Source of the DNA: UBA11606 sp964513285
GTDB lineage: Bacteria; Actinomycetota; Acidimicrobiia; Acidimicrobiales; Aldehydirespiratoraceae
Length of the DNA: 8,848 nt
NCBI GenBank assembly: GCA_964513285.1
Contig: CAZEML010000188.1
Coordinates: forward strand, 1-8,848
Reading direction: 5' to 3'
How positions within the stretch are numbered: position 1 is the first letter of the stretch; the number at the start of each line of letters is the position of its first letter. The translations under genes and the position numbers were made by a program. Positions 1 through 6,990 of the stretch are shown one piece after another. The notes under the pieces are model-generated. The model was given only the letters and a program-made list of their open reading frames with translations. It was not told the origin of the DNA and made no database searches.

Positions 1-461
1 AGCCAGAGCTGCTGCACCCGGTCGCCGACGTCGGGCCCGATGGCGAGCGTAGCATCGTCGGGGGAGAGTTCGACGCGATAGGTACCCGGTTCGAGCTGCG
101 CACGCGAGACGGGGCGGCCGCCGCGGTCGCCCACGTCATAGACCACGTCGTTGCGGGCGGGTTGGAGCTGGACGGCCTCGCCGGTGGCCGTGTCGACGAT
201 CTGGAACCGGACCCCTGACAGCGATCGACTCGACGGCTCGAGGTAGATGGTCCAGTCGACCGCCGTCTCGACGACCAACTCGGTGGCATCGCCACCCGTG
301 ACGAGCACGAGATCATCGACCCCGTCGTCGACCTGCCCCAAGCCCCAGATGAACCATGCGCTGCAGAGCGCGATGCCGAGCACCGCCGACACGATGCCGA
401 CGACCGCCCACCAACGGGCCCGCGGGTAGTTGCCGGTCGTCGTGACCGACGAGTCGGTCAC
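1..461 (-). CDS. Membrane-anchored hypothetical protein (C-terminus beyond window edge)
   Basis: I do not recognise this protein. About 153 residues are visible from a GTG start at 461; the frame is open to the left edge. It begins VTDSSVTTTGNYPRARWW, followed by one hydrophobic segment (about residues 17-41, including AVVGIVSAVLGIALCSAWF). This suggests a single N-terminal membrane anchor with no lipobox. The rest is predicted extracytoplasmic and rich in beta-forming residues: a VVETAVDWTIYLEPSSRS stretch (about 60-78) and a GRPVSRAQLEPGTYRVELSP stretch (about 113-132). That pattern resembles secreted or anchored actinobacterial proteins of unknown function with a small beta-sandwich. The GTG overlaps the TGA of dapC (GTGA), and a GGAG lies four bases upstream, so translation is probably coupled to dapC. 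The coding status is well supported by the overlap and the membrane-anchor composition. The function is unknown. Confidence 0.72.
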   Translation of the reverse strand, partial: MTDSSVTTTGNYPRARWWAVVGIVSAVLGIALCSAWFIWGLGQVDDGVDDLVLVTGGDATELVVETAVDWTIYLEPSSRSLSGVRFQIVDTATGEAVQLQPARNDVVYDVGDRGGRPVSRAQLEPGTYRVELSPDDATLAIGPDVGDRVQQLW

Positions 462-474
462 GTGGCTCCGAGCC
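441..474 (-). promoter_or_regulatory. Inverted repeats enclosing the start codon and possible ribosome binding site of the gene after dapC
   Basis: Positions 441-450 and 453-462 are perfect 10-bp inverted repeats (CGTGACCGAC / GTCGGTCACG) separated by two bases. In the minus-strand mRNA they would form a stem of nine to ten base pairs containing both the dapC TGA and the GTG start at 461-459. Immediately upstream, 464-474 is a short dyad (GGCTC, one base, GAGCC) whose minus strand contains the GGAG that could serve as the ribosome binding site. I infer that the start is masked unless ribosomes finishing dapC open the structure. The symmetry is seen directly; the regulatory role is a guess. 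Confidence 0.4.
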
Positions 475-1594
475 GGGATGCGGCAAGGCGGAGATCGTCG
501 GTCGGCTGCACCGCCGCGAACCGGACGTGATCGGTGCGGCTGCCGTAGAACTCCCCGGGCGCCACAATGACGCCCGCCTCTTCGGCGAGGACCCGAGCGA
601 GCGCCCACGCATCGCCACCCGGGGCCTGAGCCCACAGGTAGAAGCCGCCGCCGGGCATCTCGACGGTGGCGCCGGCGGCCCGCATCAGCCCGAGACCCAC
701 CTCGAGCCGTTCGCGATAGATCTCGCGCTGTGCGGCGACATGGTCCTGGTCGTCGAAGGCGGCGACGGCCGCCGCCTGCACCGGCCCTGGCACGAGCATG
801 CCCCCGTGCTTGCGAACCTCTCGCAGGTAGTGCACCAGCGCCGGATCGCCGGCGTAGAAGCCGGCGCGACCCCCGGCCAGATTCGAACGCTTCGACAGCG
901 AGTGGACGGCGAGGACGCCGTCGATGCCGTGCTGCAGGATCGAGCGGGGCGGGCCATCCCACGTGAACTCGATGTAGCACTCGTCGGAGAGCACGAGGAC
1001 GTCGTTGGCGCGGCCCCACGCCGCGGCGGCTTCGAGATCGTCGAGCCCACCGGCGGGGTTTCCGGGGGTGTTGATCCACAGGCAGAGGGCCCGAGCCGCG
1101 TCGGCGGGATCGATGGCGTCGAGGTCGATGCGCCAGGCGTCGTCGACGGGGACGGCGACGGCGCGGCAGCCCGAGAAGATCGCGCCCTGCTCGTAGCTGG
1201 GATACGACACCTCGGGATAGAGGACGGTGTCGCGGCTGGGATTCCGCATCCGGAGGTAGTGCGGCGTGCCGGCGACGAACTCCTTGGTGCCGACCGCGGC
1301 CCCGATCTGGGTCGCCGGGTCGACGGTGACGCCGGTGATGCGTTCCATCCACCGGGCCGCGGCCTGCCGGTACGCGAGCGTGCCGATCGACGGCGGATAG
1401 CCACGTTCCGCGTTGGAGGTCGAGAGGGCCTCGATGACCGATGCCGGTGGCGGATCGATCGGCGCGCCGATCGAGCAGTCGATGGCGGCACCGAACCGCT
1501 CGGCAGCGGCCGCGCGCAGCTCGTCGAGCAGGTCGTAGGGGTACGGCGGCGGCTCGTAGGGCGTCTGGTACGGGTGGGTGGTCGGTTCGCTCAC
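458..1594 (-). CDS. dapC: Succinyldiaminopimelate transaminase (PLP-dependent aminotransferase)
   Basis: This is a fold-type I PLP aminotransferase of 378 residues, the usual length for actinobacterial DapC. It is predicted to transfer the amino group from glutamate to N-succinyl-2-amino-6-ketopimelate in cytosolic meso-diaminopimelate synthesis. Visible motifs are NTPGNP at 175-180 (PLP-contacting Asn), SDECY at 203-207 (Asp and Tyr on the cofactor ring), and HSLSKRSNLAGGRAGF at 231-246. In the last of these Lys235 would form the Schiff base, and the SLSKRSNLAG form is characteristic of DapC. Arg358 in HVRFA would bind the substrate carboxylate. The start is GTG at 1594. It overlaps the hflX stop as GTGA and has a GAGGA about nine bases upstream. 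Finding dapF two genes upstream supports the pathway call. Other class I/II aminotransferases remain possible but are less likely. Confidence 0.88.
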   Translation of the reverse strand: MSEPTTHPYQTPYEPPPYPYDLLDELRAAAAERFGAAIDCSIGAPIDPPPASVIEALSTSNAERGYPPSIGTLAYRQAAARWMERITGVTVDPATQIGAAVGTKEFVAGTPHYLRMRNPSRDTVLYPEVSYPSYEQGAIFSGCRAVAVPVDDAWRIDLDAIDPADAARALCLWINTPGNPAGGLDDLEAAAAWGRANDVLVLSDECYIEFTWDGPPRSILQHGIDGVLAVHSLSKRSNLAGGRAGFYAGDPALVHYLREVRKHGGMLVPGPVQAAAVAAFDDQDHVAAQREIYRERLEVGLGLMRAAGATVEMPGGGFYLWAQAPGGDAWALARVLAEEAGVIVAPGEFYGSRTDHVRFAAVQPTDDLRLAASRLGAT

Positions 1595-3039
1595 CAGTCG
1601 TCTTCCTCGTCGATCAGCTCCGACGGTAGACCGCCCTCGACATCGATCACGTACTCGCGGAGCGCACCCAGCGATGCCGGCTCGAGGCGGGCCTTGAGTC
1701 GCATGCCCGTCTCTTCGGCGCTCTCGGTCAGGACCTGACCCTCACGGTGGACCGAGGCGAGCACGTCGCCGCGGTCCCAGGGGATCATCAGCTCCGCGAG
1801 CGCCGTCATCGACCGGACCCGGTCGCCGATCACGGCGGTCAGGTGGTCGAGGTTGAAGCCGCTGTGGGCCGACACGGCGACGGACCCCTCGAACTTCTCG
1901 GCGAGCCGTTCGGCGCCGTCGCCCTGGTCGGCCTTGTTGAACACCAGGAGTTCGGGAACCTCCCCGGCGCCGATCTCGGCCAACACCTCGCGCACGGCAT
2001 CCATCGACCCCTGCGGATCGGGCCCGGAGCCATCGACGACGTGGACGAGCAGGTCGGCGTCGCGCACGACGTCGAGGGTCGTCTTGAACGCGGTGACGAG
2101 CTGGTGCGGGAGCTTGCGAACGAAGCCGACGGTGTCGGTCGCGAACACGGTCTCACCGCCGGGGAGCGCCAGTCGGCGAGTCGTGGCGTCGAGGGTCGCG
2201 AACAGGCGGTCCTCGACATGAACGTCGGCACCGGCGAGGCGGTTGAGCAGCGAGGACTTACCGGCGTTGGTGTAGCCGACGAGCGCGATCGCCCGGTTGC
2301 GGGTGCGGGAGCGTTGCTTGGACTGGGTCTCGCGGTGCGCCTGCACCTTGCGAAGGTCGCCTTCGAGCTTGTGGACCCGTCGCACCAAGCGGCGCCGATC
2401 GACCTCGAGCTGGGTCTCACCGGGACCACGGGTACCGATACCGCCGCCCTGCTGGGAGAAGGTCCGTCCACTCGCCCGCAGCCGAGGCAGCCGGTAGCGC
2501 AACTGGGCGAGCTCGACCTGGGCCTTGCCCTCCTGGCTGCTGGCGTTCTGAGCGAAGATGTCGAGGATCACCGCGGTGCGATCGAGGGCGGATCGGCCGA
2601 GGATCTTCTCGAGGTTGAACTGCTGCGCGGGCGAGAGTTCGTCGTCGAAGACCACGGTGTCGGCGTCGATCGCGTTGGCGACCGCTTTGATCTCCTTGGC
2701 CTTGCCGCTGCCGACATAGGTGGCGGGATCCGGCGAATCGCGGCGCTGATGGACGCGCTCGAGGGCGTCGGCGCCGGCGGTGTCGACGAGCAGGGCGAGC
2801 TCGTCGAGGGAGGCGTCGGTCTCCTCGGTGTCGGCGCCGCCGAGGGTGACGCCGACGAGGACGATGCGCTCCCGGAAGGTGCGTTCGATGAGGCCACCGG
2901 ACTCACCGCCGTAGTCGCCGAACGCGCCACGGTGGCTCTCTTCTTCCTCCGGCGTGTCCCAGGGCGCGGCGTCGTCGCCGTCCCAGTCGTCGGGGTCGTC
3001 GGTGAAGATGGTGGGGAGCTCGCGCTCGTTGTCGCCCAT
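1591..3039 (-). CDS. hflX: Ribosome-associated GTPase HflX
   Basis: HflX is a GTPase that binds the 50S subunit and splits or rescues stalled ribosomes under stress. The protein is 482 residues from ATG 3039. An acidic, low-complexity N-terminal extension of about 50 residues (TDDPDDWDGDDAAPWD and an EEEE run) precedes the HflX N-terminal domain. The glycine-rich linker QQGGGIGTRGPGETQLE follows at about 197-212. The G domain has G1 GYTNAGKS (255-262), G2 around FATLDATTR (280-288), G3 DTVGF (302-306), G4 NKAD (368-371) and G5 SAHSG (390-394). It ends in an acidic SELIDEEDDW. The frame is open upstream to 3093, but that start would overlap dapF by 47 bases. ATG 3039 sits seven bases after the dapF stop with a GAGGA just before it. 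The stop overlaps the dapC GTG. Confidence 0.96.
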   Translation of the reverse strand: MGDNERELPTIFTDDPDDWDGDDAAPWDTPEEEESHRGAFGDYGGESGGLIERTFRERIVLVGVTLGGADTEETDASLDELALLVDTAGADALERVHQRRDSPDPATYVGSGKAKEIKAVANAIDADTVVFDDELSPAQQFNLEKILGRSALDRTAVILDIFAQNASSQEGKAQVELAQLRYRLPRLRASGRTFSQQGGGIGTRGPGETQLEVDRRRLVRRVHKLEGDLRKVQAHRETQSKQRSRTRNRAIALVGYTNAGKSSLLNRLAGADVHVEDRLFATLDATTRRLALPGGETVFATDTVGFVRKLPHQLVTAFKTTLDVVRDADLLVHVVDGSGPDPQGSMDAVREVLAEIGAGEVPELLVFNKADQGDGAERLAEKFEGSVAVSAHSGFNLDHLTAVIGDRVRSMTALAELMIPWDRGDVLASVHREGQVLTESAEETGMRLKARLEPASLGALREYVIDVEGGLPSELIDEEDDW

Positions 3040-3043
3040 CGAG

Positions 3044-3048
3044 TCCTC
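3044..3048 (-). promoter_or_regulatory. Ribosome binding site that fixes the hflX start
   Basis: The minus strand reads TGAGGACTCGATG here. The TGA is the dapF stop, GAGGA overlaps it, and ATG follows after four bases. This favours 3039 over the longer in-frame start at 3093 and suggests coupling of hflX to dapF. Confidence 0.7.
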
Positions 3049-3904
3049 AGGCACCCGACGACCACACGTCGTGGACGTCGAGGTCGGCGACATGGGTGGC
3101 GGGGCCGGTCAGCATCACCGGGCCGCTCACGTCGACCAGGGCGTTGCCGCCCGGCATGCGGACGATGACCTTGGGCCCGACGAGACCCCACCGGTGGAAG
3201 ATGTCGGCGGACACGGTCGCGCCGGTGCCGCAGGCGTTGGTGACACCCGCGCCCCGCTCCCACACCCGGTGGTAGAGCTCGTTGGTGCCGCTGACCGTCA
3301 CGAAGTGGACGTTGGCCCCTTCCTCGAAGTGGGCTTCGACGGCGGGGCCGGCGGTGGTCAGGTCGATCGAGTCGGGATCGTCGACCTCGCACACCACGTG
3401 GGGGTTTCCGATGTCGCCCGTCTCCCACCGCTTGACCGAGTGGACGGGGGCACCGACCGCCCCCATGAGATCCTCGACGTCGGGGTCGGGCCCCGGGCAC
3501 ACGACGCCCATGTCCACGGTCGCGGTGACGACGTGGGGCTCATCGGTGGCGTGCACCGTGCAGTCGCGCACACCCGCCGGTGTCGACACCGCGAGATGAA
3601 GATCCGCGGCCCCTCGCTGACGGGCGACCGCCTGAGCGAAGCAGCGCAGTCCGTTGCCGCTGAGCGCGGCCGGACTCCCGTCGCTGTTCAGGAGGCGCAT
3701 CACGATCTCGCCGCCGTCTCGATGATTGGGCCCGGGCGGCATGCCGAAGATGAGGCCGTCGGCACCGATGCCGGTTCGGCGATCGCACCAAGCACGGGCG
3801 CGCGAGACGGCGTCGAGGGGAAGGCGGTCGGTGAGGCAGACGAGGAAGTCGTTGCCGAGACCATGGTGCTTGCTCAAGCGGATGGGCGCCGGCTCGGTGG
3901 CCAT
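3047..3904 (-). CDS. dapF: Diaminopimelate epimerase, with Ser at the first catalytic Cys position
   Basis: DapF interconverts LL- and meso-diaminopimelate by a cofactor-free two-base mechanism using two cysteines. At 285 residues the length is normal. Family motifs are present: HGLGNDF (14-20), GADG (47-50), NSDGS (73-77), GNPHV (166-170), ERGAGVTNACGTGAT (216-230) and MPGG (250-253). The second catalytic cysteine is Cys225. The first motif, normally ending CGNGxRC, reads SGNGLRC. Residue 82 is serine (codon AGC at 3661-3659), while Cys88 is retained. Classical two-thiol chemistry would therefore lack one base. The enzyme may use Ser82, be slower, or belong to a serine variant of the family. 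The start ATG 3904 is 59 bases after the miaA stop, and hflX follows after seven bases. Membership of the DapF fold is secure; full epimerase activity is less so. Confidence 0.9.
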   Translation of the reverse strand: MATEPAPIRLSKHHGLGNDFLVCLTDRLPLDAVSRARAWCDRRTGIGADGLIFGMPPGPNHRDGGEIVMRLLNSDGSPAALSGNGLRCFAQAVARQRGAADLHLAVSTPAGVRDCTVHATDEPHVVTATVDMGVVCPGPDPDVEDLMGAVGAPVHSVKRWETGDIGNPHVVCEVDDPDSIDLTTAGPAVEAHFEEGANVHFVTVSGTNELYHRVWERGAGVTNACGTGATVSADIFHRWGLVGPKVIVRMPGGNALVDVSGPVMLTGPATHVADLDVHDVWSSGA

Positions 3905-3910
3905 CCCTCC
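3905..3910 (-). promoter_or_regulatory. GGAGGG directly abutting the dapF start codon
   Basis: A near-ideal anti-16S match, GGAGGG, touches the dapF ATG with no spacer, which is too close for a normal Shine-Dalgarno interaction. No better in-frame start is visible: upstream there is no ATG or GTG close by, and downstream the HGLGNDF motif begins at residue 14. The 59-base miaA-dapF gap (3905-3963) otherwise shows nothing I can name. Either the start is inefficient, or the GGAGGG is incidental. Confidence 0.3.
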
Positions 3911-3963
3911 ATCATCGCAGGGTTCCGGCCATCTCAGACAGGATGTTTCGGTCGGCTGGCCGC

Positions 3964-4908
3964 TCAGCGGGTCGTCGACCGCCGGGTCCAGTGATCGAGG
4001 ACGGCCTGAGGGTCAGCGGGCGGATCGATCCAGGTGACCCGTGGATCACGTCGAAACCACCGCTCCTGGCGGCGGGCGAACTGCCGGGTGCGGGTGATGG
4101 CGAGCTCGAGGGCGGCCTCGAGGGTGGTCTCGCCGGCGACATGGGCGAGCAGTTCGCGGTAGCCCAGCGCCTGCATCGCGGTGCGCGACGGCTGCTGCTC
4201 CGCCAGCCAACGGACCTCATCGAGGAACCCGGCCGCCATCTGCTGGTCGTAGCGGGCGGCGATGCGTTGATCGAGTTCGGGACGCGGCCACCGGAGCGCG
4301 ACCTGTACGAAGCGAGACTCGCCATAGGAGTCGAGACCCGGCCCGAACGACGAGAACGGCCGGCCCGAACCGATCGTGACCTCGAGCGCCCGCAGGACCC
4401 GGCGCCGGTTCGTCGGCTCCATCTTCTGGGCGGCCGACGGGTCGAGGGCGACGAGGCGAGCGTGGAGGGCGACGGTGTCGGGCTCGGCGTCCAGTTCGGC
4501 GAGGACGTCGGGGTACTGGCCGGGGATCTCCAGGTCGTCGATGACGGCACGCAGATAGAGGCCAGTGCCTCCGACCAGCACGGGCACGTTGCCCCGGCCC
4601 CGTACGTCGTCGATCGCGGCGTGAGCCAGGGTTTGGAACTCGCTGACCGTGAAGCTGTGCGACGGCTCGACGAGATCGATCAGATGGTGCCGCACCGCTG
4701 CTTGTTCGGCGGCCGTCGGGGTGGCGGTGCCGACGTCCATGCCTCGGTACACCTGCATGGAGTCGATCGACACCAGCTCGACCTCGTGCCCGTCCGCTCG
4801 GGCGAGCTCGGCGATGCTGAGCGCGAGCGACGACTTGCCCGAGGCCGTGGGTCCGAGGATCGCCAGCGGCTTCGCCCGTCGGGCGACCCAGGGATCAGAA
4901 CCGGTCAC
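3964..4908 (-). CDS. miaA: tRNA dimethylallyltransferase MiaA
   Basis: MiaA transfers a dimethylallyl group to N6 of A37 in tRNAs that read UNN codons, giving i6A, the substrate of MiaB. The protein has 314 residues, the typical length. It has a P-loop GPTASGKS (19-26), the SIDSMQVYRGMDVGTA stretch (47-62) that holds the conserved Asp and substrate-contacting residues, VGGTGLYLRAV (112-122), NRRRVLRALE (167-176), QALGYREL (246-253) and TRTRQFARRQERWFRRD (272-288), all standard for the family. The start is GTG 4908, overlapping the TGA of the APH-like gene (GTGA). No good ribosome binding site precedes it, so translation probably depends on reinitiation. In many actinobacteria miaA lies just before dapF and hflX, as here. 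Confidence 0.97.
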   Translation of the reverse strand: MTGSDPWVARRAKPLAILGPTASGKSSLALSIAELARADGHEVELVSIDSMQVYRGMDVGTATPTAAEQAAVRHHLIDLVEPSHSFTVSEFQTLAHAAIDDVRGRGNVPVLVGGTGLYLRAVIDDLEIPGQYPDVLAELDAEPDTVALHARLVALDPSAAQKMEPTNRRRVLRALEVTIGSGRPFSSFGPGLDSYGESRFVQVALRWPRPELDQRIAARYDQQMAAGFLDEVRWLAEQQPSRTAMQALGYRELLAHVAGETTLEAALELAITRTRQFARRQERWFRRDPRVTWIDPPADPQAVLDHWTRRSTTR

Positions 4909-5474
4909 CCCGATGCGACCGTTCCGAGATCGAGATCGAGGTGGCGGGCGATCGAGACGAGCAGCTGGCCGGTGTCGAGTCGCCGGAGGTCGAGGGCATC
5001 CATGCCGTAGGCGTCGAGCAGGGGTGCGATGACCGCAGGGCCGTGCCGCTCACCGAGCGCGACCGCGGCGGCCGCCAACTCCACCTCTCGATCGCCATCG
5101 GCCCGCTCCCCCTCGAGCGACACCGTGCCGTCGGGCCGCAGGACACAATCACCGAGCCCGAGTCCGGCCCGGATCGGAACGACCTCGCCCATCGCCGGCG
5201 GCAGGACACTCACCGTCTCAGCGGCGAGCCGGGCGAGCTCGTGGACAGGGCGGCCGAGGTAGGGGCCCGACGTCATCTCCGGCTCGACCGCCTGCTCGGC
5301 GGCGTCGACGAGCGCAGCCGCCATCGCCGTCATGGTGGCGGGGCGGCCGGTCGGCGGCTCGTCGTGGGCGCGGCGGATGGCCGCACCGATCGCTCGGCTC
5401 ACCGCTTCGGGGTCGACCGGGACGGCGCGATCGTCGAGGCGGATGCCGTCGTTGGTCGCCGACGCCTCGTCCAC
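4905..5474 (-). CDS. Degenerate aminoglycoside-phosphotransferase-like protein (C-lobe only, probably not a kinase)
   Basis: The protein is 189 residues with no standard annotation that I recognise. Its layout follows the C-lobe of APH(3')-like kinases. AVSRAIGAAIRRAHDEPP (24-41) sits where those enzymes have an LGxxLRxLHxLP helix. PYLGRPVHELARL (71-83) resembles their PYxGRSPxELLxL segment. VVPIRAGLGLGDCVLRPDG (98-116) occupies the place of the VVxTHGDxCLPNxLLxPDG catalytic loop. VSLEGERADGDREVELAAAA (118-137) matches the IDLGRxGxADRxxDLA region. The catalytic HGD, the Asn of LPN and the metal-binding Asp of IDLG are all replaced, and there is no N-lobe, so phosphotransfer is unlikely. The start is GTG 5474, four bases after the miaB stop with no clear ribosome binding site. 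The stop overlaps miaA. The fold call is from memory of motifs and is moderate; the coding status is strong. Confidence 0.6.
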   Translation of the reverse strand: MDEASATNDGIRLDDRAVPVDPEAVSRAIGAAIRRAHDEPPTGRPATMTAMAAALVDAAEQAVEPEMTSGPYLGRPVHELARLAAETVSVLPPAMGEVVPIRAGLGLGDCVLRPDGTVSLEGERADGDREVELAAAAVALGERHGPAVIAPLLDAYGMDALDLRRLDTGQLLVSIARHLDLDLGTVASG

Positions 5475-5478
5475 GGGT

Positions 5479-6990
5479 TCAGCCGGCGCTGACGGGGATC
5501 CGGGTGCGGTGCCGCGCCGGGATCGTGACGTCGATCAGTTCGCCGAGCAGATGGTTGACCCGGGCATCGGTGACGCGAACCTCGGCGTAGGTGCCGGCCT
5601 TGAGCGGGGTCGGGCTGGCGAAGTGGACCAGCGTGTTGCGACGGGTCCGGCCGGTGAGAACCGACGGGTCCTTCTTGCTCGGGCCCTCGACGGTGACCTC
5701 TTCGACGCGACCGATGCGGCCCTGGTTGGCCCGCATCGACGACCGTTCGATCACGAGGCGCAGGCGTTCGTAGCGTTCGACGGCGACCTCGTGGGGCACG
5801 GCGAGCTCGGGCTGCGCTTCGAGCAGCTCTGCGGCTTCGGTGCCAGGGCGAGGCGAGAACACGAAGGTGAAGGCGCTCTCGTACTCGGCGGCCGCGGCGA
5901 CCTCGAGGGTGCGCTCGAAGTCATCGTCGGTCTCGCCCGGGAAGCCGACGATGATGTCGGTCGACACCGCGAGATCCGGAACGGTGGCTCGTGCTTCGGC
6001 GAGCTTCTCGAGGTAGCGCTCACCCGTGTAGCCGCGGTGCATGAGGGCCAGGACTCGGTCGCTGCCGGACTGCAGCGGGAAGTGCAGGTGCTCGCAGACT
6101 TCCGGGGTCGCCGCCATCGCCTCGAACGTCTCGGTGCGCATGTCCTTGGGGTGGGGCGACGTGTACCGGATGCGATGGATCCCGTCGATCGAGCCGACCT
6201 CACGGAGCAGATCGCCGAAAAGCGGGCGGGGACGGCGGTCGGTGGTCCACCGCTCGCCGCACCACCAGGCGTCGTCTCGCTCCTGATCGGCGTCGGGCGC
6301 CCGTCGAGCGAGCGCCAGGTCGCGACCGAAGCTGTTGACGTTCTGGCCGAGCAGGGTGATCTCGCTCACGCCGTCGGCGGCGAGGTCTCGGGCCTCCTGG
6401 ACGAGTTCGCCGAAGGGACGGCTGAGCTCGGGACCGCGGACCGCCGGCACGATGCAGAACGCGCAGTTGTTGTCGCATCCGATCTGGATGGTGAGCCAGC
6501 CGGCATGGTCGACCTCGCGGCGGGTCGGCAGCGCGGACGGGAACGTCTCGTGATCGTCGCGGGCCGCGGCTTCGAGGATCTCGACGATCGGGCCGTGTTC
6601 CTGGGCATGGTCGAGGAGTTCGACGGCCCGGTGGACGTTGTGAGTGCCGAACACAACGTCGACGTGCCCGGCCCGCTCCATGATCGTGTCGCGATCCTTC
6701 TGGGCGAGACAGCCGCCGACCGCGATCTGGAGGTCGGGGTTCTGGGCCTTCAGGGCCTTGAGGTGGCCGAGGGCGCCATAGAGCTTGTTGTCGGCGTTCT
6801 CACGGATGCAGCAGGTGTTGAGCACGATGACGTCGGCGTCGGCGTCGTTCTCGACGCGGTGCATGCCGTCGGCCTCGAGCAGGCCCGAGATGCGCTCGGA
6901 GTCGTGCTCGTTCATCTGGCAGCCGTACGTCTTGACGACGTAGGACTTGCCGTCACGGCGTGCGGTGGTGTCGCTCCCCTGCTCGTTCAC
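5479..6990 (-). CDS. miaB: tRNA-2-methylthio-N6-dimethylallyladenosine synthase MiaB
   Basis: MiaB is a radical-SAM methylthiotransferase that converts i6A37 to ms2i6A37, the step after MiaA. It has 503 residues from GTG 6990. The N-terminal UPF0004 domain has KTYGCQMNEHDSER with Cys24, NTCCIREN with Cys60 (an extra Cys61 follows) and VGGCLAQKD with Cys94, the ligands of the auxiliary cluster. The radical-SAM motif is GCDNNCAFCIVPAVRG with Cys172, Cys176 and Cys179. TRAM-domain sequence runs from about 415 to 490 (GRxxxVxVEGPSKKD). An Asp/Arg/Trp-rich stretch at about 222-254 separates LLGQNVNSFGRD from PLFGDLL and looks longer than usual. The frame is open to 7158, but the upstream part is arginine-rich and overlaps the hydrolase gene. 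GTG 6990 overlaps that gene's TGA (GTGA) and gives a normal N-terminus. No ribosome binding site is visible, suggesting coupled reinitiation. Confidence 0.96.
   Translation of the reverse strand: MNEQGSDTTARRDGKSYVVKTYGCQMNEHDSERISGLLEADGMHRVENDADADVIVLNTCCIRENADNKLYGALGHLKALKAQNPDLQIAVGGCLAQKDRDTIMERAGHVDVVFGTHNVHRAVELLDHAQEHGPIVEILEAAARDDHETFPSALPTRREVDHAGWLTIQIGCDNNCAFCIVPAVRGPELSRPFGELVQEARDLAADGVSEITLLGQNVNSFGRDLALARRAPDADQERDDAWWCGERWTTDRRPRPLFGDLLREVGSIDGIHRIRYTSPHPKDMRTETFEAMAATPEVCEHLHFPLQSGSDRVLALMHRGYTGERYLEKLAEARATVPDLAVSTDIIVGFPGETDDDFERTLEVAAAAEYESAFTFVFSPRPGTEAAELLEAQPELAVPHEVAVERYERLRLVIERSSMRANQGRIGRVEEVTVEGPSKKDPSVLTGRTRRNTLVHFASPTPLKAGTYAEVRVTDARVNHLLGELIDVTIPARHRTRIPVSAG

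Noticed and set aside
3040..3093. A longer HflX start at 3093.
   Set aside because: It would overlap dapF by 47 bases and lacks a ribosome binding site, whereas ATG 3039 has GAGGA four bases upstream.
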